A DNA stretch of 64,000 nt. It comes from JANJUB01 sp964586225. GTDB lineage: Bacteria > Armatimonadota > Fimbriimonadia > Fimbriimonadales > Fimbriimonadaceae. Of this stretch, positions 8,739-16,972 are shown one piece after another. The stretch lies in the NCBI GenBank assembly GCA_964586225.1, contig CAZPHD010000003.1, forward strand, positions 99,463-163,462. Direction: 5' to 3'. Under the pieces are notes generated by a model. That model was not told the DNA's origin and searched no databases. It saw only the letters and a program-made list of their open reading frames with translations. Positions within the stretch are counted from its first letter, which is position 1. Each line of letters starts with the position of its first letter. Both the position numbers and the translations under genes were made by a program.

Positions 8739-9350
8739 CTAGTTACCGTCAGTTTCGCTTGCGGCGGCTGGCGTGTACTTCGCCAGCTTCATCTTTCGCT
8801 TAAAGGTGTTGCGAGCGACCTTACGATCTTCCGTCATTTCGATTAACCCGATGCCCCGGCCGTAGAGAAACACCTGACTCATCCGCTCATTGGCACCCTT
8901 GGGATCGCCCATGACCGCCTCAACCTTGAGCTCTAGCACATCAACCTCGCGGTCGAGCACTTTTCGGCGCCCGCGCAATGTGGCTTCGTTCTTTACGTCG
9001 ACGGGAAGATAATCTTCGGTGAACTGATAGTCCCACTTCACGGTCTTCTCGCCCATCGTCAACATCTGCCTGGGCTCAAAGAGCGGCCGTTTGATGTCGA
9101 AGGCGACGACGTAAACTGAGTTCTCCTTGACCATGTAGTAAGTCGTGCCCGTAGTTCGCCCCTGGATTAAGGTGTCAACCGGGTAGGCCACGGGAACGTC
9201 GCCAACCTCTTTCGGAGCCTGCACTCGGTTCGTAAGCCGGATGGTTCCTCCCGCGCCCTCGGCGACATACTCCCACGAGTCACCCGGATTGAGCGGAAAA
9301 AACTCAGCGATATTCGGCGCAAAAATGGCGGCCGCAAGAAGCATCGTCAC
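8739..9350 (-). CDS. Secreted protein of the rodA cluster (paralogue 3)
   Basis: A 203-residue protein with a very short hydrophobic N terminus (MTMLLAAAIFAP) and no lipobox. It carries FFPLNPGDSWEYVAEG near residues 17-32 and ends with a 'FLYGRGIGLIEM' segment matching the WW..KGiGLV block of its neighbours. The GTG at 9350 overlaps the upstream stop (GTGA); ATG at 9344 is an alternative. Whether the short hydrophobic stretch is a full signal peptide is doubtful. Confidence 0.65.
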   Translation of the reverse strand: MTMLLAAAIFAPNIAEFFPLNPGDSWEYVAEGAGGTIRLTNRVQAPKEVGDVPVAYPVDTLIQGRTTGTTYYMVKENSVYVVAFDIKRPLFEPRQMLTMGEKTVKWDYQFTEDYLPVDVKNEATLRGRRKVLDREVDVLELKVEAVMGDPKGANERMSQVFLYGRGIGLIEMTEDRKVARNTFKRKMKLAKYTPAAASETDGN

Positions 9351-10078
9351 GGCTTCACCTCAATCGAGAAGGTGTTGGTGGGAACGCCTGCCCCTGACAC
9401 GGTCACCTCAACTTTGACCGCGCCCACGCCCTTTTGGTAGTGCTCAATGGCCTTGAGGGTCTGAGGCACCATCTTGCCTTCAGCGTTGGGCAACGAAGCC
9501 TTGGACGTGCGCTCAATCACCAAGACTTCCGTTGGCTTGCCCCCGATCGTTACGGTCTTCACTCCAACGACCTTGTTGTCGGTGCTATCGATCGAGCCGC
9601 CTGGAAGTTCGATTTTGGAGTCGCTTCGCCACGTGAAACCGGGTTTCGGGTCGGCCGGCATCTGCAGTTGGGGAGGGTCAATCTTCTTGGCTTGAGCCTC
9701 GATACCGTACACGCCCTTGTCGTTCACGAGCAAACGCGTGTTCCCGCTCGCCGCAAGTTCACCCGTCCAACTTTGCAAATACGTGGCCCCGTCTGGCTTG
9801 ACTTCCTCGAGAGTGAACGTTTGGCCGCCGGTCATGGACGTTCCCGATCGCTTAAGTTCTAGTTTGAGTTCCGCGCCGCTCCCAAGACCGTAATAGTCGA
9901 AGCCCGCGTGTTTGTAACTCGCGGGAACCTCGGGCTTAGGCGGGTCGGTCTTGGTTTCAGCGGGGTTGCCCCCGCCGTTTCCCGCGGTGGGGTCTGGCTT
10001 CTTTGCCTCGTTCGACTGGCAACCGACTAACAATGCCCCGAGCACCGGGGCGATCCACCACCGCTTCAACCTATCCAT
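9347..10078 (-). CDS. Lipoprotein of the rodA cluster (paralogue 2)
   Basis: A 243-residue lipoprotein: MDRLKRWW start, helix, then LVGC lipobox at about residue 18, followed by an Asn/Gly/Pro-rich linker. The C-terminal part has MPADPKPGFTWRSDSK and EHYQKGVGAVKVEV, the same two blocks as the neighbouring genes. The frame is open 36 codons further upstream, but that stretch overlaps the previous gene and is not protein-like. ATG at 10078 gives a perfect signal and is chosen. The stop overlaps the next start by 4 nt. Confidence 0.7.
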   Translation of the reverse strand: MDRLKRWWIAPVLGALLVGCQSNEAKKPDPTAGNGGGNPAETKTDPPKPEVPASYKHAGFDYYGLGSGAELKLELKRSGTSMTGGQTFTLEEVKPDGATYLQSWTGELAASGNTRLLVNDKGVYGIEAQAKKIDPPQLQMPADPKPGFTWRSDSKIELPGGSIDSTDNKVVGVKTVTIGGKPTEVLVIERTSKASLPNAEGKMVPQTLKAIEHYQKGVGAVKVEVTVSGAGVPTNTFSIEVKP

Positions 10079-10094
10079 CGTGTATTCCGTACGG

Positions 10095-10823
10095 CTATTT
10101 GACCGTGTGTTGTTGCAAGACCAGCGTCTGAGACTGGAGCATACGTCCGGCCGCCTTCGCTTCTTGCTTATATCGGACGAGACCAATCTTCGGAGCCCAC
10201 CATGACACGTTCGTGACGGTCACGTCCTCGTTTCTGACCTTCAGGCGTTGCGTCGTCTCCACCCGATACGCACTCATCATACCGACAATGGTGTCCACAT
10301 CTTCGACGCCCTTGTTGACCACTTCCTGCTGAACATCAACCACCTTGTTCTCAGGCCCGGGTGCCTTACCGGTCCAAGTCACCACTTTGTCGACCTCAAT
10401 CGGGAACGGCAGCGCAAGCTGCATGGGGTCGGGTCGCAACGGCTTTTCCAGACCGGTCTGCTCCTGATACATGCCCGAGTTGTTGATCACCCACAGCTGC
10501 CGGTCCTGGAGGACCTCGCCTTTGAACACATCGACCGTCGCCTTGGTGACATCGCCCTCGGTCGTCACGTTCGTGACTTCAAGGATGAGCGTGGCGGGAG
10601 TTCGAACGGTTCCGGCCTGAGTCAGCACGATGCTCACGGCATCATAGGACCAGCGATTGCCGACAGTCAGGGGGAAGAGTGTGCGCTCTTCGCCCGCCTT
10701 GACGGAAACGACCTCCGGCTCCTTAGGGGCAACGGGCTTGTACTCCGTTGAGTTCGACTTGCCACAACCGACGGCCCCGAGGGCGAGAGGGAGGGCGATC
10801 ACACTAAACCACTGTTTCTTCAT
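10095..10823 (-). CDS. Lipoprotein of the rodA cluster (paralogue 1)
   Basis: A 242-residue lipoprotein with signal MKKQWFSVIALPLALGAVGC (Cys20). It has TLFPLTVGNRWSYDA near the start, a second LPFPIEVDKVVTWTG block, and SWWAPKIGLVRYKQEA near the C terminus. It therefore contains both types of block seen in the three following genes and may best represent the ancestral form. Its ATG overlaps the stop of the SecD-P1-like gene by 4 nt. Function unknown. Confidence 0.7.
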   Translation of the reverse strand: MKKQWFSVIALPLALGAVGCGKSNSTEYKPVAPKEPEVVSVKAGEERTLFPLTVGNRWSYDAVSIVLTQAGTVRTPATLILEVTNVTTEGDVTKATVDVFKGEVLQDRQLWVINNSGMYQEQTGLEKPLRPDPMQLALPFPIEVDKVVTWTGKAPGPENKVVDVQQEVVNKGVEDVDTIVGMMSAYRVETTQRLKVRNEDVTVTNVSWWAPKIGLVRYKQEAKAAGRMLQSQTLVLQQHTVK

Positions 10824-11947
10824 GGATTGTTCCTGAGCGAGTTGATAAGTTCTACCGCGTCTTCAACAAGACCACGGTCAGGCACCTGCTTGATGGTGAC
10901 CTGAGGAAGCGTTAACTCTCCGCGAACACGGGGAGCCGCAATTGCAATGCCATCGACAACTAAAAGGAGTTGCACCCCTTGGTGCTTGCGAGAAAACTGC
11001 CACAATCGCTGGCGTCCTTCTTCCGATACGTCGATCGCCAAATCGTAAACGGGTTTGCCTTCGGGGCCTGGCTGCTCGGAAAAGGAAGCCTTCTTCATGA
11101 ACGTGTCGTTCAGAAGGACGGTCGAGTTCTTAAGCACGCGAAGCGCATCGGGCACGAACCGCGATTCGAGTAACTTCGGATCAATGCGATTTCGCAGACT
11201 CTTCGCGACATCTTCCTTCGAGCCAGGGTTCGCGGCCTGCTCATCGGCAAGTTCCAAGTAGTAACCCATCACCTGCTGTGCCGTTTGCTGGAACCGTTCC
11301 TGGTAGCGCTTTTCCAGGTCTTCGATGAAGCGGGGGCGGTACGGCAGCTTGACTTCGGAGTTGAGCGTTCGCTCTTGACCCTCGACCTGAAACGTGATGG
11401 GCACTCGGTTGAGAATTACGATCCCGTTCTGCACCGACCGCATGCGAATCTGGTCGAGCGGTGACCCGTCCAGCCGCATGTTGAGATCTTGCTCCAGCTT
11501 CGTGGCGAGTGTCGAGTCCCCATCAAGCGCTTTGGCGATGTCTTCGGCCTTCCATACGATCTCAACCGTCGGCATCTCGGCCTTTCGAAGTTCCTCGCTC
11601 ATGCCGGTGACGAACTTGCCTAAGGCCTCCTCGTCACCCTGGAGGGCTCGCAACATCTCGCGCAAGGGCACGCGCCGCTTTTGGTTGGAGTTGCTGTCCG
11701 TCTCGGAAAAGTCGGGGGCGCCAAACTCGTCGGTGCCGCCTTGAACGAGCTGCGCGACTTGATTCGCCACGATGATCCGATAGCCCGCCGACGTGTCGAC
11801 CCCGATGATGTTCACTCGAGAAGGCTTCAGCGGCGCAAACTGAACGCGGTCAATTGCGTAGGCCGCGTACGCCTGATAACCGAAGTAGGCTCCGGCGAAC
11901 AGGGCAACGAATCCTATCGCAATCTTGTGTTCTCGATGAAGTTTCAC
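10820..11947 (-). CDS. Single-pass membrane protein with SecD P1-head-like domain
   Basis: A 375-residue protein with one N-terminal membrane helix (about residues 9-28) and a large extracytoplasmic part. Near the end, AIDVSEEGRQRLWQFSRKHQ then LLLVVDGIAIAAPRVRGELT matches the SecD P1-head pattern 'f..eGa..f...T..n.g..laivlDG.v.saPvi...i'. SecD itself has six helices, and those are absent here. So this is a stand-alone periplasmic SecD-like module, first gene of the lipoprotein-rodA operon. A chaperone-like role for exported lipoproteins is speculation. Confidence 0.65.
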   Translation of the reverse strand: MKLHREHKIAIGFVALFAGAYFGYQAYAAYAIDRVQFAPLKPSRVNIIGVDTSAGYRIIVANQVAQLVQGGTDEFGAPDFSETDSNSNQKRRVPLREMLRALQGDEEALGKFVTGMSEELRKAEMPTVEIVWKAEDIAKALDGDSTLATKLEQDLNMRLDGSPLDQIRMRSVQNGIVILNRVPITFQVEGQERTLNSEVKLPYRPRFIEDLEKRYQERFQQTAQQVMGYYLELADEQAANPGSKEDVAKSLRNRIDPKLLESRFVPDALRVLKNSTVLLNDTFMKKASFSEQPGPEGKPVYDLAIDVSEEGRQRLWQFSRKHQGVQLLLVVDGIAIAAPRVRGELTLPQVTIKQVPDRGLVEDAVELINSLRNNP

Positions 11948-12026
11948 AACTGATTCACGCGCAGATATTCAACCGCGCAAGCGGGTCAAGAGTGCCCAAC
12001 GGGTCAATTCTACCAAGCTGACGGCC

Positions 12027-13721
12027 TTACTCAGCCGGATTGAAGCTCTCGTACAGCCTTCCAGACAGCACATTCAGCACGATTGCAATGCCCAGCGCCA
12101 GCAGACCCGCCACCGCGCCGCCCAGGTACGGCGGGGCGCCCAGGGCAACGATCCCGATGAACGACATCGCTGGAAAGAGGCTCGCGATGACGATGGACAG
12201 CATGATCATGAGACCTCGAAGTCCACGCTGGCTCGAATCTTCCATGTCCGGAAACAGCATGATCACCAAGAAAGTGCACGCGCTCAGCAACACCGAGTAG
12301 CCGGGCATCGCCACGACGGATGCAAGCCCAAACGGCCAGAGGGCTGGCTTCAATGCGACGGCCACCGCCCCCCCGACAATGCACGCGAAGATCCCTAAGA
12401 CGGCCTTGGAGAACACCTCGGCCGTCACCGTCACCCACGGGCGAAAGGGCATCGGCTTTTGCAGATCGACACGACGAAGCACCTCCAAGAAGCCCGTTTG
12501 GGCGAGGGCATTCGTGATCATGAACACGGTCATCGCTTGGGTCGCGATCAGCACCCAGCCGATCTCCCCGCGCCGACTCGGCATGAGGGCGGGCATCAAG
12601 CTGAACATCACGCTGACGAGTACAAACAAGACGAGGAAACTCATCATGGTGCGCGGTTGAAGCAGGAGTTCCTTCCAAACGAGCGCCCAGGGACCGCGCA
12701 TGGTCAGGCCCCCAACAAACCTCAAGCGCAACCCGCGAAACTTCCCCATCTGCGCGCGCTGAGCGAGCATCCCCGACACATCGCCGCTCTTCTGCAACTC
12801 CAGCGTCTTGGAGGTCTGCGCGACGCGAATCGCCGACGTGTCGTAGAGATAGCCCGCCTGGCGAAGTGCCAACCAGTAGCACAGCCCGATCATGGCCACA
12901 AGACCGCCTGCCCCCATGAGCGCATTGATGGGCCCCTGCGGCGTAAACGGCGCCATCGTCATTTGCGTGGCAAACGTCGCCGGGATGAAGATCATCCGGA
13001 GCATGGGCGTATGGGTGATCGCGAGGGCGTCGCTGGCGGAAGCAACCCCAGAAACTCTCCATCCGACGTAACCCACCACGGCGATCGCAAACCCGCCTAG
13101 CGCAAAGGCAAAGATCCGACGACGACGATCCGCGTGACGATCGGTTCGGTTGACATAGAGGGTCACGGCATGGGAGAGCACCACCCACGTCAGCGACATG
13201 AGGAGCCACGAGATGATCATGAACCGCAAGGCCAAGCCCGAATACTCGGGGTTCGGCATGTCGCGGAAGATCGCCTCCCAGCCCATGCGGACGGGCCGGA
13301 GTCCGAAGATGGCAATGAGCAGCGGGACAAACAGCGTGAGCAAGTAGTCGCGCAAAATGCGGAACGTCAAGACGAGCCGTGGCGAGAGCGGCGTGGAGAA
13401 CAGAACATCGACATCGGCTGGTTTGAAGTTCGAATTCGCACTCATCACGCCGCCCAACATGAGCAACGAAAGCACCGCGAACAGTCCGAATGAAACGCCG
13501 TCGATGACGGCAAGCGGCGGAAAGTCGAACGTGCGCGTGCCCGGCGGTAGCTCCGGGCCTTGCGAAACTGATCGGCCCATCGCCGGCCGCACAAAGATCA
13601 AGAAGTAGTACGCCACCACCAGCACCACGCTGATCAGGCGGCGTGGAGTCGTCAATGCCCGCTTCAGACCATTGAAGATGGTCCTAGACGTCAAAAACAG
13701 GAGCGGTTTGACGTGGCTCAT
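12027..13721 (-). CDS. ABC-2-type exporter permease
   Basis: A 564-residue membrane protein with about 12-14 hydrophobic segments. It has the layout of the 'putative ABC exporter' family, in which the permease is a fused pair of six-helix units. The ATG lies 37 nt inside the ATPase gene's 3' end, so the two are translationally coupled. It shows the 'SAN.NFKPADVDVLFSTPLSPR' pattern typical of these permeases (loop before the third helix). The substrate is unknown. Confidence 0.8.
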   Translation of the reverse strand: MSHVKPLLFLTSRTIFNGLKRALTTPRRLISVVLVVAYYFLIFVRPAMGRSVSQGPELPPGTRTFDFPPLAVIDGVSFGLFAVLSLLMLGGVMSANSNFKPADVDVLFSTPLSPRLVLTFRILRDYLLTLFVPLLIAIFGLRPVRMGWEAIFRDMPNPEYSGLALRFMIISWLLMSLTWVVLSHAVTLYVNRTDRHADRRRRIFAFALGGFAIAVVGYVGWRVSGVASASDALAITHTPMLRMIFIPATFATQMTMAPFTPQGPINALMGAGGLVAMIGLCYWLALRQAGYLYDTSAIRVAQTSKTLELQKSGDVSGMLAQRAQMGKFRGLRLRFVGGLTMRGPWALVWKELLLQPRTMMSFLVLFVLVSVMFSLMPALMPSRRGEIGWVLIATQAMTVFMITNALAQTGFLEVLRRVDLQKPMPFRPWVTVTAEVFSKAVLGIFACIVGGAVAVALKPALWPFGLASVVAMPGYSVLLSACTFLVIMLFPDMEDSSQRGLRGLMIMLSIVIASLFPAMSFIGIVALGAPPYLGGAVAGLLALGIAIVLNVLSGRLYESFNPAE

Positions 13722-14433
13722 CGGTCAGTTCGAGGAAGACATCTTCAAGGCTTCGGTCGGCCATGTTGAACTGGGCTTGGAGTTCGGCGAGGGTGCCCTC
13801 GGCGATCTTCTTACCCTTGGTCAAGATGATCACCCGGTCGCACAGCTTCTCCGCCGTGTCGAGGAGGTGAGTTGAAACCAGCACAGCCGCTCCGCGATCC
13901 TTCGCGCGGCGGAACTCGTCCTTCACCTCAACGACACCGGCCGGGTCGATGCCGATGATCGGTTCGTCGAACATCATCACGTTCGCGCGGTGGACCAGTG
14001 CGCAGGCGATCGCGAGCTTCTGCTTCATGCCCTTGCTGAGCGTGGCCACGAGGTCATCCTGCTTGTCTTTGAGGCGGTAGCGTTCGAGCAGCTCGTCCTT
14101 GAGCTCTTCGTAGACCTCGACGGTGTTGAAGCACATGGCGACGAACTTCAGGTGCTCTTTGACGGTGAGGAGTTCGTAGAGGGACGGCAACTCGGGGACG
14201 AAGGCGAGGCCGGCTTTGGCGTTGGCTTGGTCGGCTTGAAGGTCATGCCCGTTGATCAGGATCTGGCCGTAGGTCGGGCGGAGGATGCCCGCCATGCAGC
14301 GGAGCGCGGAGGTCTTGCCCGCGCCGTTGGGCCCGAGCAGGCCGACAATTTCACCGGGGTTGATGGTGAATGAGAGGTCGTCCACGGCCCGGAAAGCCTT
14401 GTATTCCTTGACCAGATGTCGAACCTCGAGCAC
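13684..14433 (-). CDS. ABC transporter ATP-binding protein
   Basis: A 249-residue ATPase: Walker A GLLGPNGAGKTS, Q-loop region LAFVPELPSLYE, signature TLSKGMKQKLAIA (degenerate LSGGQ, usual for ABC-2 exporters), Walker B VMMFDEPIIGID and H-loop STHLLDT. The frame is open 60 codons upstream, but that stretch is a 14-bp tandem repeat and hairpins, not protein. I set the start at GTG 14433, two codons before the first beta strand (LEVRHLVKEY); there is no clear Shine-Dalgarno. It works with the overlapping permease. Confidence 0.88.
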   Translation of the reverse strand: MLEVRHLVKEYKAFRAVDDLSFTINPGEIVGLLGPNGAGKTSALRCMAGILRPTYGQILINGHDLQADQANAKAGLAFVPELPSLYELLTVKEHLKFVAMCFNTVEVYEELKDELLERYRLKDKQDDLVATLSKGMKQKLAIACALVHRANVMMFDEPIIGIDPAGVVEVKDEFRRAKDRGAAVLVSTHLLDTAEKLCDRVIILTKGKKIAEGTLAELQAQFNMADRSLEDVFLELTDEPRQTAPVFDV

Positions 14434-14470
14434 TCTGATCGGTATACCCGGAGTGGGTTGATTGACGGGG

Positions 14471-14512
14471 TTTGAGTGACGAGGTTTGAGTGACGACTGT
14501 TGAGTGACGAGT
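14471..14512. repeat. Three tandem copies of a 14-bp repeat
   Basis: Units TTTGAGTGACGAGG (14471-14484), TTTGAGTGACGACT (14485-14498) and GTTGAGTGACGAGT (14499-14512) follow each other without spacers. They lie in the gap between the ABC ATPase start and the small gene upstream. Confidence 0.85.
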
Positions 14513-14534
14513 GTTCGTTCGGATACGGAGGTTG

Positions 14535-14569
14535 CTCCCCTTTGGAGGGGAGTTGGCTCGCGAAGCGAG
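14535..14569. repeat. Double-hairpin palindromic element
   Basis: Two perfect hairpins lie side by side: CTCCCC (14535-14540) with GGGGAG (14547-14552), and CTCGC (14557-14561) with GCGAG (14565-14569). The arrangement looks like a REP-type intergenic element. On the minus strand it could also end the small-gene transcript, but no T run follows. Confidence 0.6.
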
Positions 14570-14587
14570 ACTGAGGGGTCGTGTCGG

Positions 14588-14980
14588 CTAGTCTTCGGGG
14601 GCAGGTGGCTCAAACTTCACCGGTTGCTCCTTGTCGATGTCACGGGTGATGTCCATGGGTCGTGGACCGCTCATGGTCAACCGGACCCTGTACACTTTCT
14701 CGTCTTCGTGCAAGATCGTGAGCTTGCCGCGCCGCCGCATCGGGCCGAGGATGGACTCGGGGCCCTCATGTTCCAGAGCCGACACGAGTGAAGCCATGTC
14801 TCGCGGGTAATGCCCTTCTTGTTTAGCGTAGGCATCAATGCGGCTTTCAATGTTAAAGTTAACATAACGATTCTCGTCGTCCAGTTGGCCCAAGTAGAGC
14901 CAGACAGTCGCGGCTCCAACGAGCACGACCACGGCCGACAACACGATGATGAGCTTCTTCCGTCGCATTTTGCCACTCAC
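14588..14980 (-). CDS. Small single-pass membrane protein, tandem paralogue B
   Basis: A 130-residue protein: basic MRRKK start, one membrane helix (about residues 9-28), then a soluble domain. It shares with the upstream gene the pattern 'YxKQEGxYPxDMxSL', 'ESILGPMRRRG' and 'LTxLHEDxxVYRxRLxMxGPxPxD'. The two genes therefore arose by duplication. The first motif recalls the H(Y/Y)PxDL segment of type II secretion pseudopilins, but no prepilin cleavage site is present. Function unknown. Confidence 0.65.
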   Translation of the reverse strand: MSGKMRRKKLIIVLSAVVVLVGAATVWLYLGQLDDENRYVNFNIESRIDAYAKQEGHYPRDMASLVSALEHEGPESILGPMRRRGKLTILHEDEKVYRVRLTMSGPRPMDITRDIDKEQPVKFEPPAPED

Positions 14981-15342
14981 TCCTTAAGCAGTTCTTTCTT
15001 GTCGATGTTCAAGATGACGTCGACGGGCTTCGGACCACCCATGACGAGCCGGATGCGGTAGACGCTGTCGTCCTCGTGCAATACCGTGAGCTTCGCACCG
15101 CGGCGTCGCATCGGTCCGAGGATAGACTCTGAAGACTTGCTCTGATTGGCAATGATGAGCGACTCCATATCCTGCGGGTAGCGTCCCTCTTGCTTAACAT
15201 ACCGTCGCACCATGTTAGGCATGTTGATCACAAAACGTTTGCTATCAAGCTCTTGCTGCATGAGGAACAACCACACGCATGTTGCACCGATCAAGGCGAG
15301 CACGATCGATGACACGATGATGAGCTTCTTCCATCGTTGCAC
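14977..15342 (-). CDS. Small single-pass membrane protein, tandem paralogue A
   Basis: A 121-residue paralogue of the next gene: start MQRWKK, membrane helix (about residues 7-25), then a domain with YVKQEGRYPQDMESL, ESILGPMRRRG and VLHEDDSVYRIRL. The stop overlaps the following ATG by 4 nt, so the duplicates are co-translated. Both have an N-in, C-out topology by the positive-inside rule. No family recognised. Confidence 0.65.
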   Translation of the reverse strand: MQRWKKLIIVSSIVLALIGATCVWLFLMQQELDSKRFVINMPNMVRRYVKQEGRYPQDMESLIIANQSKSSESILGPMRRRGAKLTVLHEDDSVYRIRLVMGGPKPVDVILNIDKKELLKE

Positions 15343-15414
15343 TCTTACAGCCCTCCTGTCTCTGGCGGCTTACCTTTTCCAGCACGCTTTCGTGGTTTCT
15401 TTCCGCGCGTCACT

Positions 15415-15774
15415 CTAAACTTCATACAGTCCAGCTTCAATGTCGGGCAGATACATCTCGTGCCACTCCTTTCCGAGCCGCTTAGGTAAGCGCCACCAAA
15501 ACTGCGTTGATCCACGACCGGCGTATGACCGCCACGTCGTATGCTCAACGGTCGCTTCAAGGAATCGCTCGTCTAGCTGAAGAACTTCGGCAGCCAGTCC
15601 ACTTTCGACCAGCGTGGCCCATTGATCGTCAATGATGGTCCGCGTCATCAGATCATGCACTAAGTCTTCCGGCGACCATTCCCACAACACTTCGAGCCTT
15701 TCCACTAAAAGCCGATAGTGAGCTACATCCTCCGCAACTGAAGCCTTGTGGCGGGCGATTGGGTCCATCTTCAC
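15415..15774 (-). CDS. Hypothetical protein, 119 aa
   Basis: A soluble acidic protein without signal or membrane helix, predicted mainly helical in its first half, with a tryptophan-rich second half (TTWRSYAG, FWWRLP, EWHEMY). Its start overlaps the stop of the upstream membrane protein gene by 4 nt. It thus belongs to a run of small unknown genes downstream of the E1-like gene. I do not recognise the family. Confidence 0.55.
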   Translation of the reverse strand: MKMDPIARHKASVAEDVAHYRLLVERLEVLWEWSPEDLVHDLMTRTIIDDQWATLVESGLAAEVLQLDERFLEATVEHTTWRSYAGRGSTQFWWRLPKRLGKEWHEMYLPDIEAGLYEV

Positions 15775-16205
15775 TTTTCCTTAAGCAGCGTCCCATCGAC
15801 GGTCACGCCGCTGTAGTGTCGCGGCGAGCCCACGAGGACAACCAGCGGTTCGAGGCGAGCCAAGTCATCAATCCGCTTGCCCTGGATTCTCATAGGCACC
15901 CGATAGTTCTCGCGATTCGCTCTAACGTAGCGAACAACCTCTTCATTCTTAGCATAGGATTCAAGCTTCACGAGATCGCTTATGGCCGACGATTCCCCCA
16001 TCCGCAGAACCACGCCATGCGGTCCGATTTTCTCCGTCAACGCCATGTGAACGGCAAGCAGCGCGTCCTGCTCAAGGCCGATCTCGTGGGCCCTCTCGTA
16101 AGGCTTCGGAGACGCGGAGTTCAGCCAGCCGACGGTAAGCGCGACAGCCCCCAGGGCCACGACAGCCGGCGCTAGCCCTTTCGTGTTCTTAACACGGCTG
16201 GTCAT
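15771..16205 (-). CDS. Single-pass membrane protein, hypothetical, 144 aa
   Basis: Start at ATG 16205 gives MTSRVKNTKG, then a membrane helix (about residues 12-27) and an extracytoplasmic domain with no motif I know. An upstream extension of the open frame overlaps the E1-like gene and is not convincing. The start lies 7 nt after the E1-like stop, so co-transcription with it is likely. The role is unknown. Confidence 0.6.
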   Translation of the reverse strand: MTSRVKNTKGLAPAVVALGAVALTVGWLNSASPKPYERAHEIGLEQDALLAVHMALTEKIGPHGVVLRMGESSAISDLVKLESYAKNEEVVRYVRANRENYRVPMRIQGKRIDDLARLEPLVVLVGSPRHYSGVTVDGTLLKEK

Positions 16206-16212
16206 GAAACCA

Positions 16213-16932
16213 TCATAGCCCTCCACAAACTTGGCAATCCACCCTTCGCCGCACGTCGAGAGTCCGGCTTGAACCGTCGAGCACATTCACCAGCTGGATC
16301 CTGTTTTCTAGCGGACGACCGATTCCCAACACAAGTTTCAACACCTCACTCGCCTGCAGCGAACCGATCACGCCCACCAGCGACGGCAACACACCAACCT
16401 CGGCGCAATCCCCGCACAGCGTCCGATCCGTCCAAACGCACTCGTAGCACGCGTGACCGGGCGTGACGGTCTGAATAAAGCCCGTCCCCGCCACCGCGCC
16501 GCCAAACACGACAGGTAAGCCACGCTGGACGCACACTGCATTCAACGTCCGCCTCGCGCCCAGTGAATCCGTGCCTTCGACGACAGCCTTCGCATCTCCC
16601 AGCAACCCAGTGTCGTCCGGATGGGCGAGTCGCTTGACATGAGTTGCAACCGCCAGCTGCGGGTTTTGCTGGATCAGCCGCTCGGCCGCCACCTCAACCT
16701 TAGGTCGCCCCAGATCAGCTGGCGTGTACAGCCATTGTCTTCCCAGATCAGGCTCGTCGATCACACCGTCGTCGATGAGCGTCAGCTTCCCCACGCCCGC
16801 TGCCCCGAGGTAGGCGGCAATCACACACCCGAGTCCACCCAGCCCAACGACCGCAACCTCAGCCTGACGCAGACGTTCCGCGCCCGCTTCGCCGACTTCA
16901 TCGAGCGCCTTCAACCGGTCGTATCTCGACAT
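16213..16932 (-). CDS. ThiF/MoeB/HesA-family E1-like adenylyltransferase
   Basis: A 239-residue E1-like enzyme that should adenylate the C-terminal glycine of a ubiquitin-like or sulfur-carrier protein. Visible features are the nucleotide loop GLGGLG (30-35), Asp54, RQ (65-66) within the 'DL.RQ' motif, Lys78, Asp122 and Asn131. A structural zinc site is formed by Cys162/Cys165 and Cys233/Cys236. LCGDCAEVGVLPSLVGV (172-188) contains the catalytic-Cys region. No rhodanese, E2 or JAB domain is fused. It starts divergently from a gene whose product ends in Gly-Gly. A role in thiamine or molybdopterin synthesis is the alternative, but no such genes are near. Confidence 0.88.
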   Translation of the reverse strand: MSRYDRLKALDEVGEAGAERLRQAEVAVVGLGGLGCVIAAYLGAAGVGKLTLIDDGVIDEPDLGRQWLYTPADLGRPKVEVAAERLIQQNPQLAVATHVKRLAHPDDTGLLGDAKAVVEGTDSLGARRTLNAVCVQRGLPVVFGGAVAGTGFIQTVTPGHACYECVWTDRTLCGDCAEVGVLPSLVGVIGSLQASEVLKLVLGIGRPLENRIQLVNVLDGSSRTLDVRRRVDCQVCGGL

Positions 16933-16972
16933 TTCTTGCAGTATGGCCCACGTACTGCGTTACAATAAAGCG
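16933..16972. promoter_or_regulatory. Overlapping divergent leaderless promoters of the E1-like and GG-protein genes
   Basis: Plus direction: TACAAT (16961-16966) ends six bases before ATG 16973. Minus direction: CATACT (+ positions 16940-16945) ends seven bases before ATG 16932, with TTATTG (16963-16968) 17 bp upstream as a -35 box. Both transcripts would start at or next to the A of the start codon. The -35 of one promoter overlaps the -10 of the other, so the two should interfere. Confidence 0.6.

Noticed and set aside
12031..13209. 392-codon minus-strand frame within the ABC permease gene
   Set aside because: Same strand, different frame; translation lacks membrane helices and is Arg/Gly/His-rich noise.
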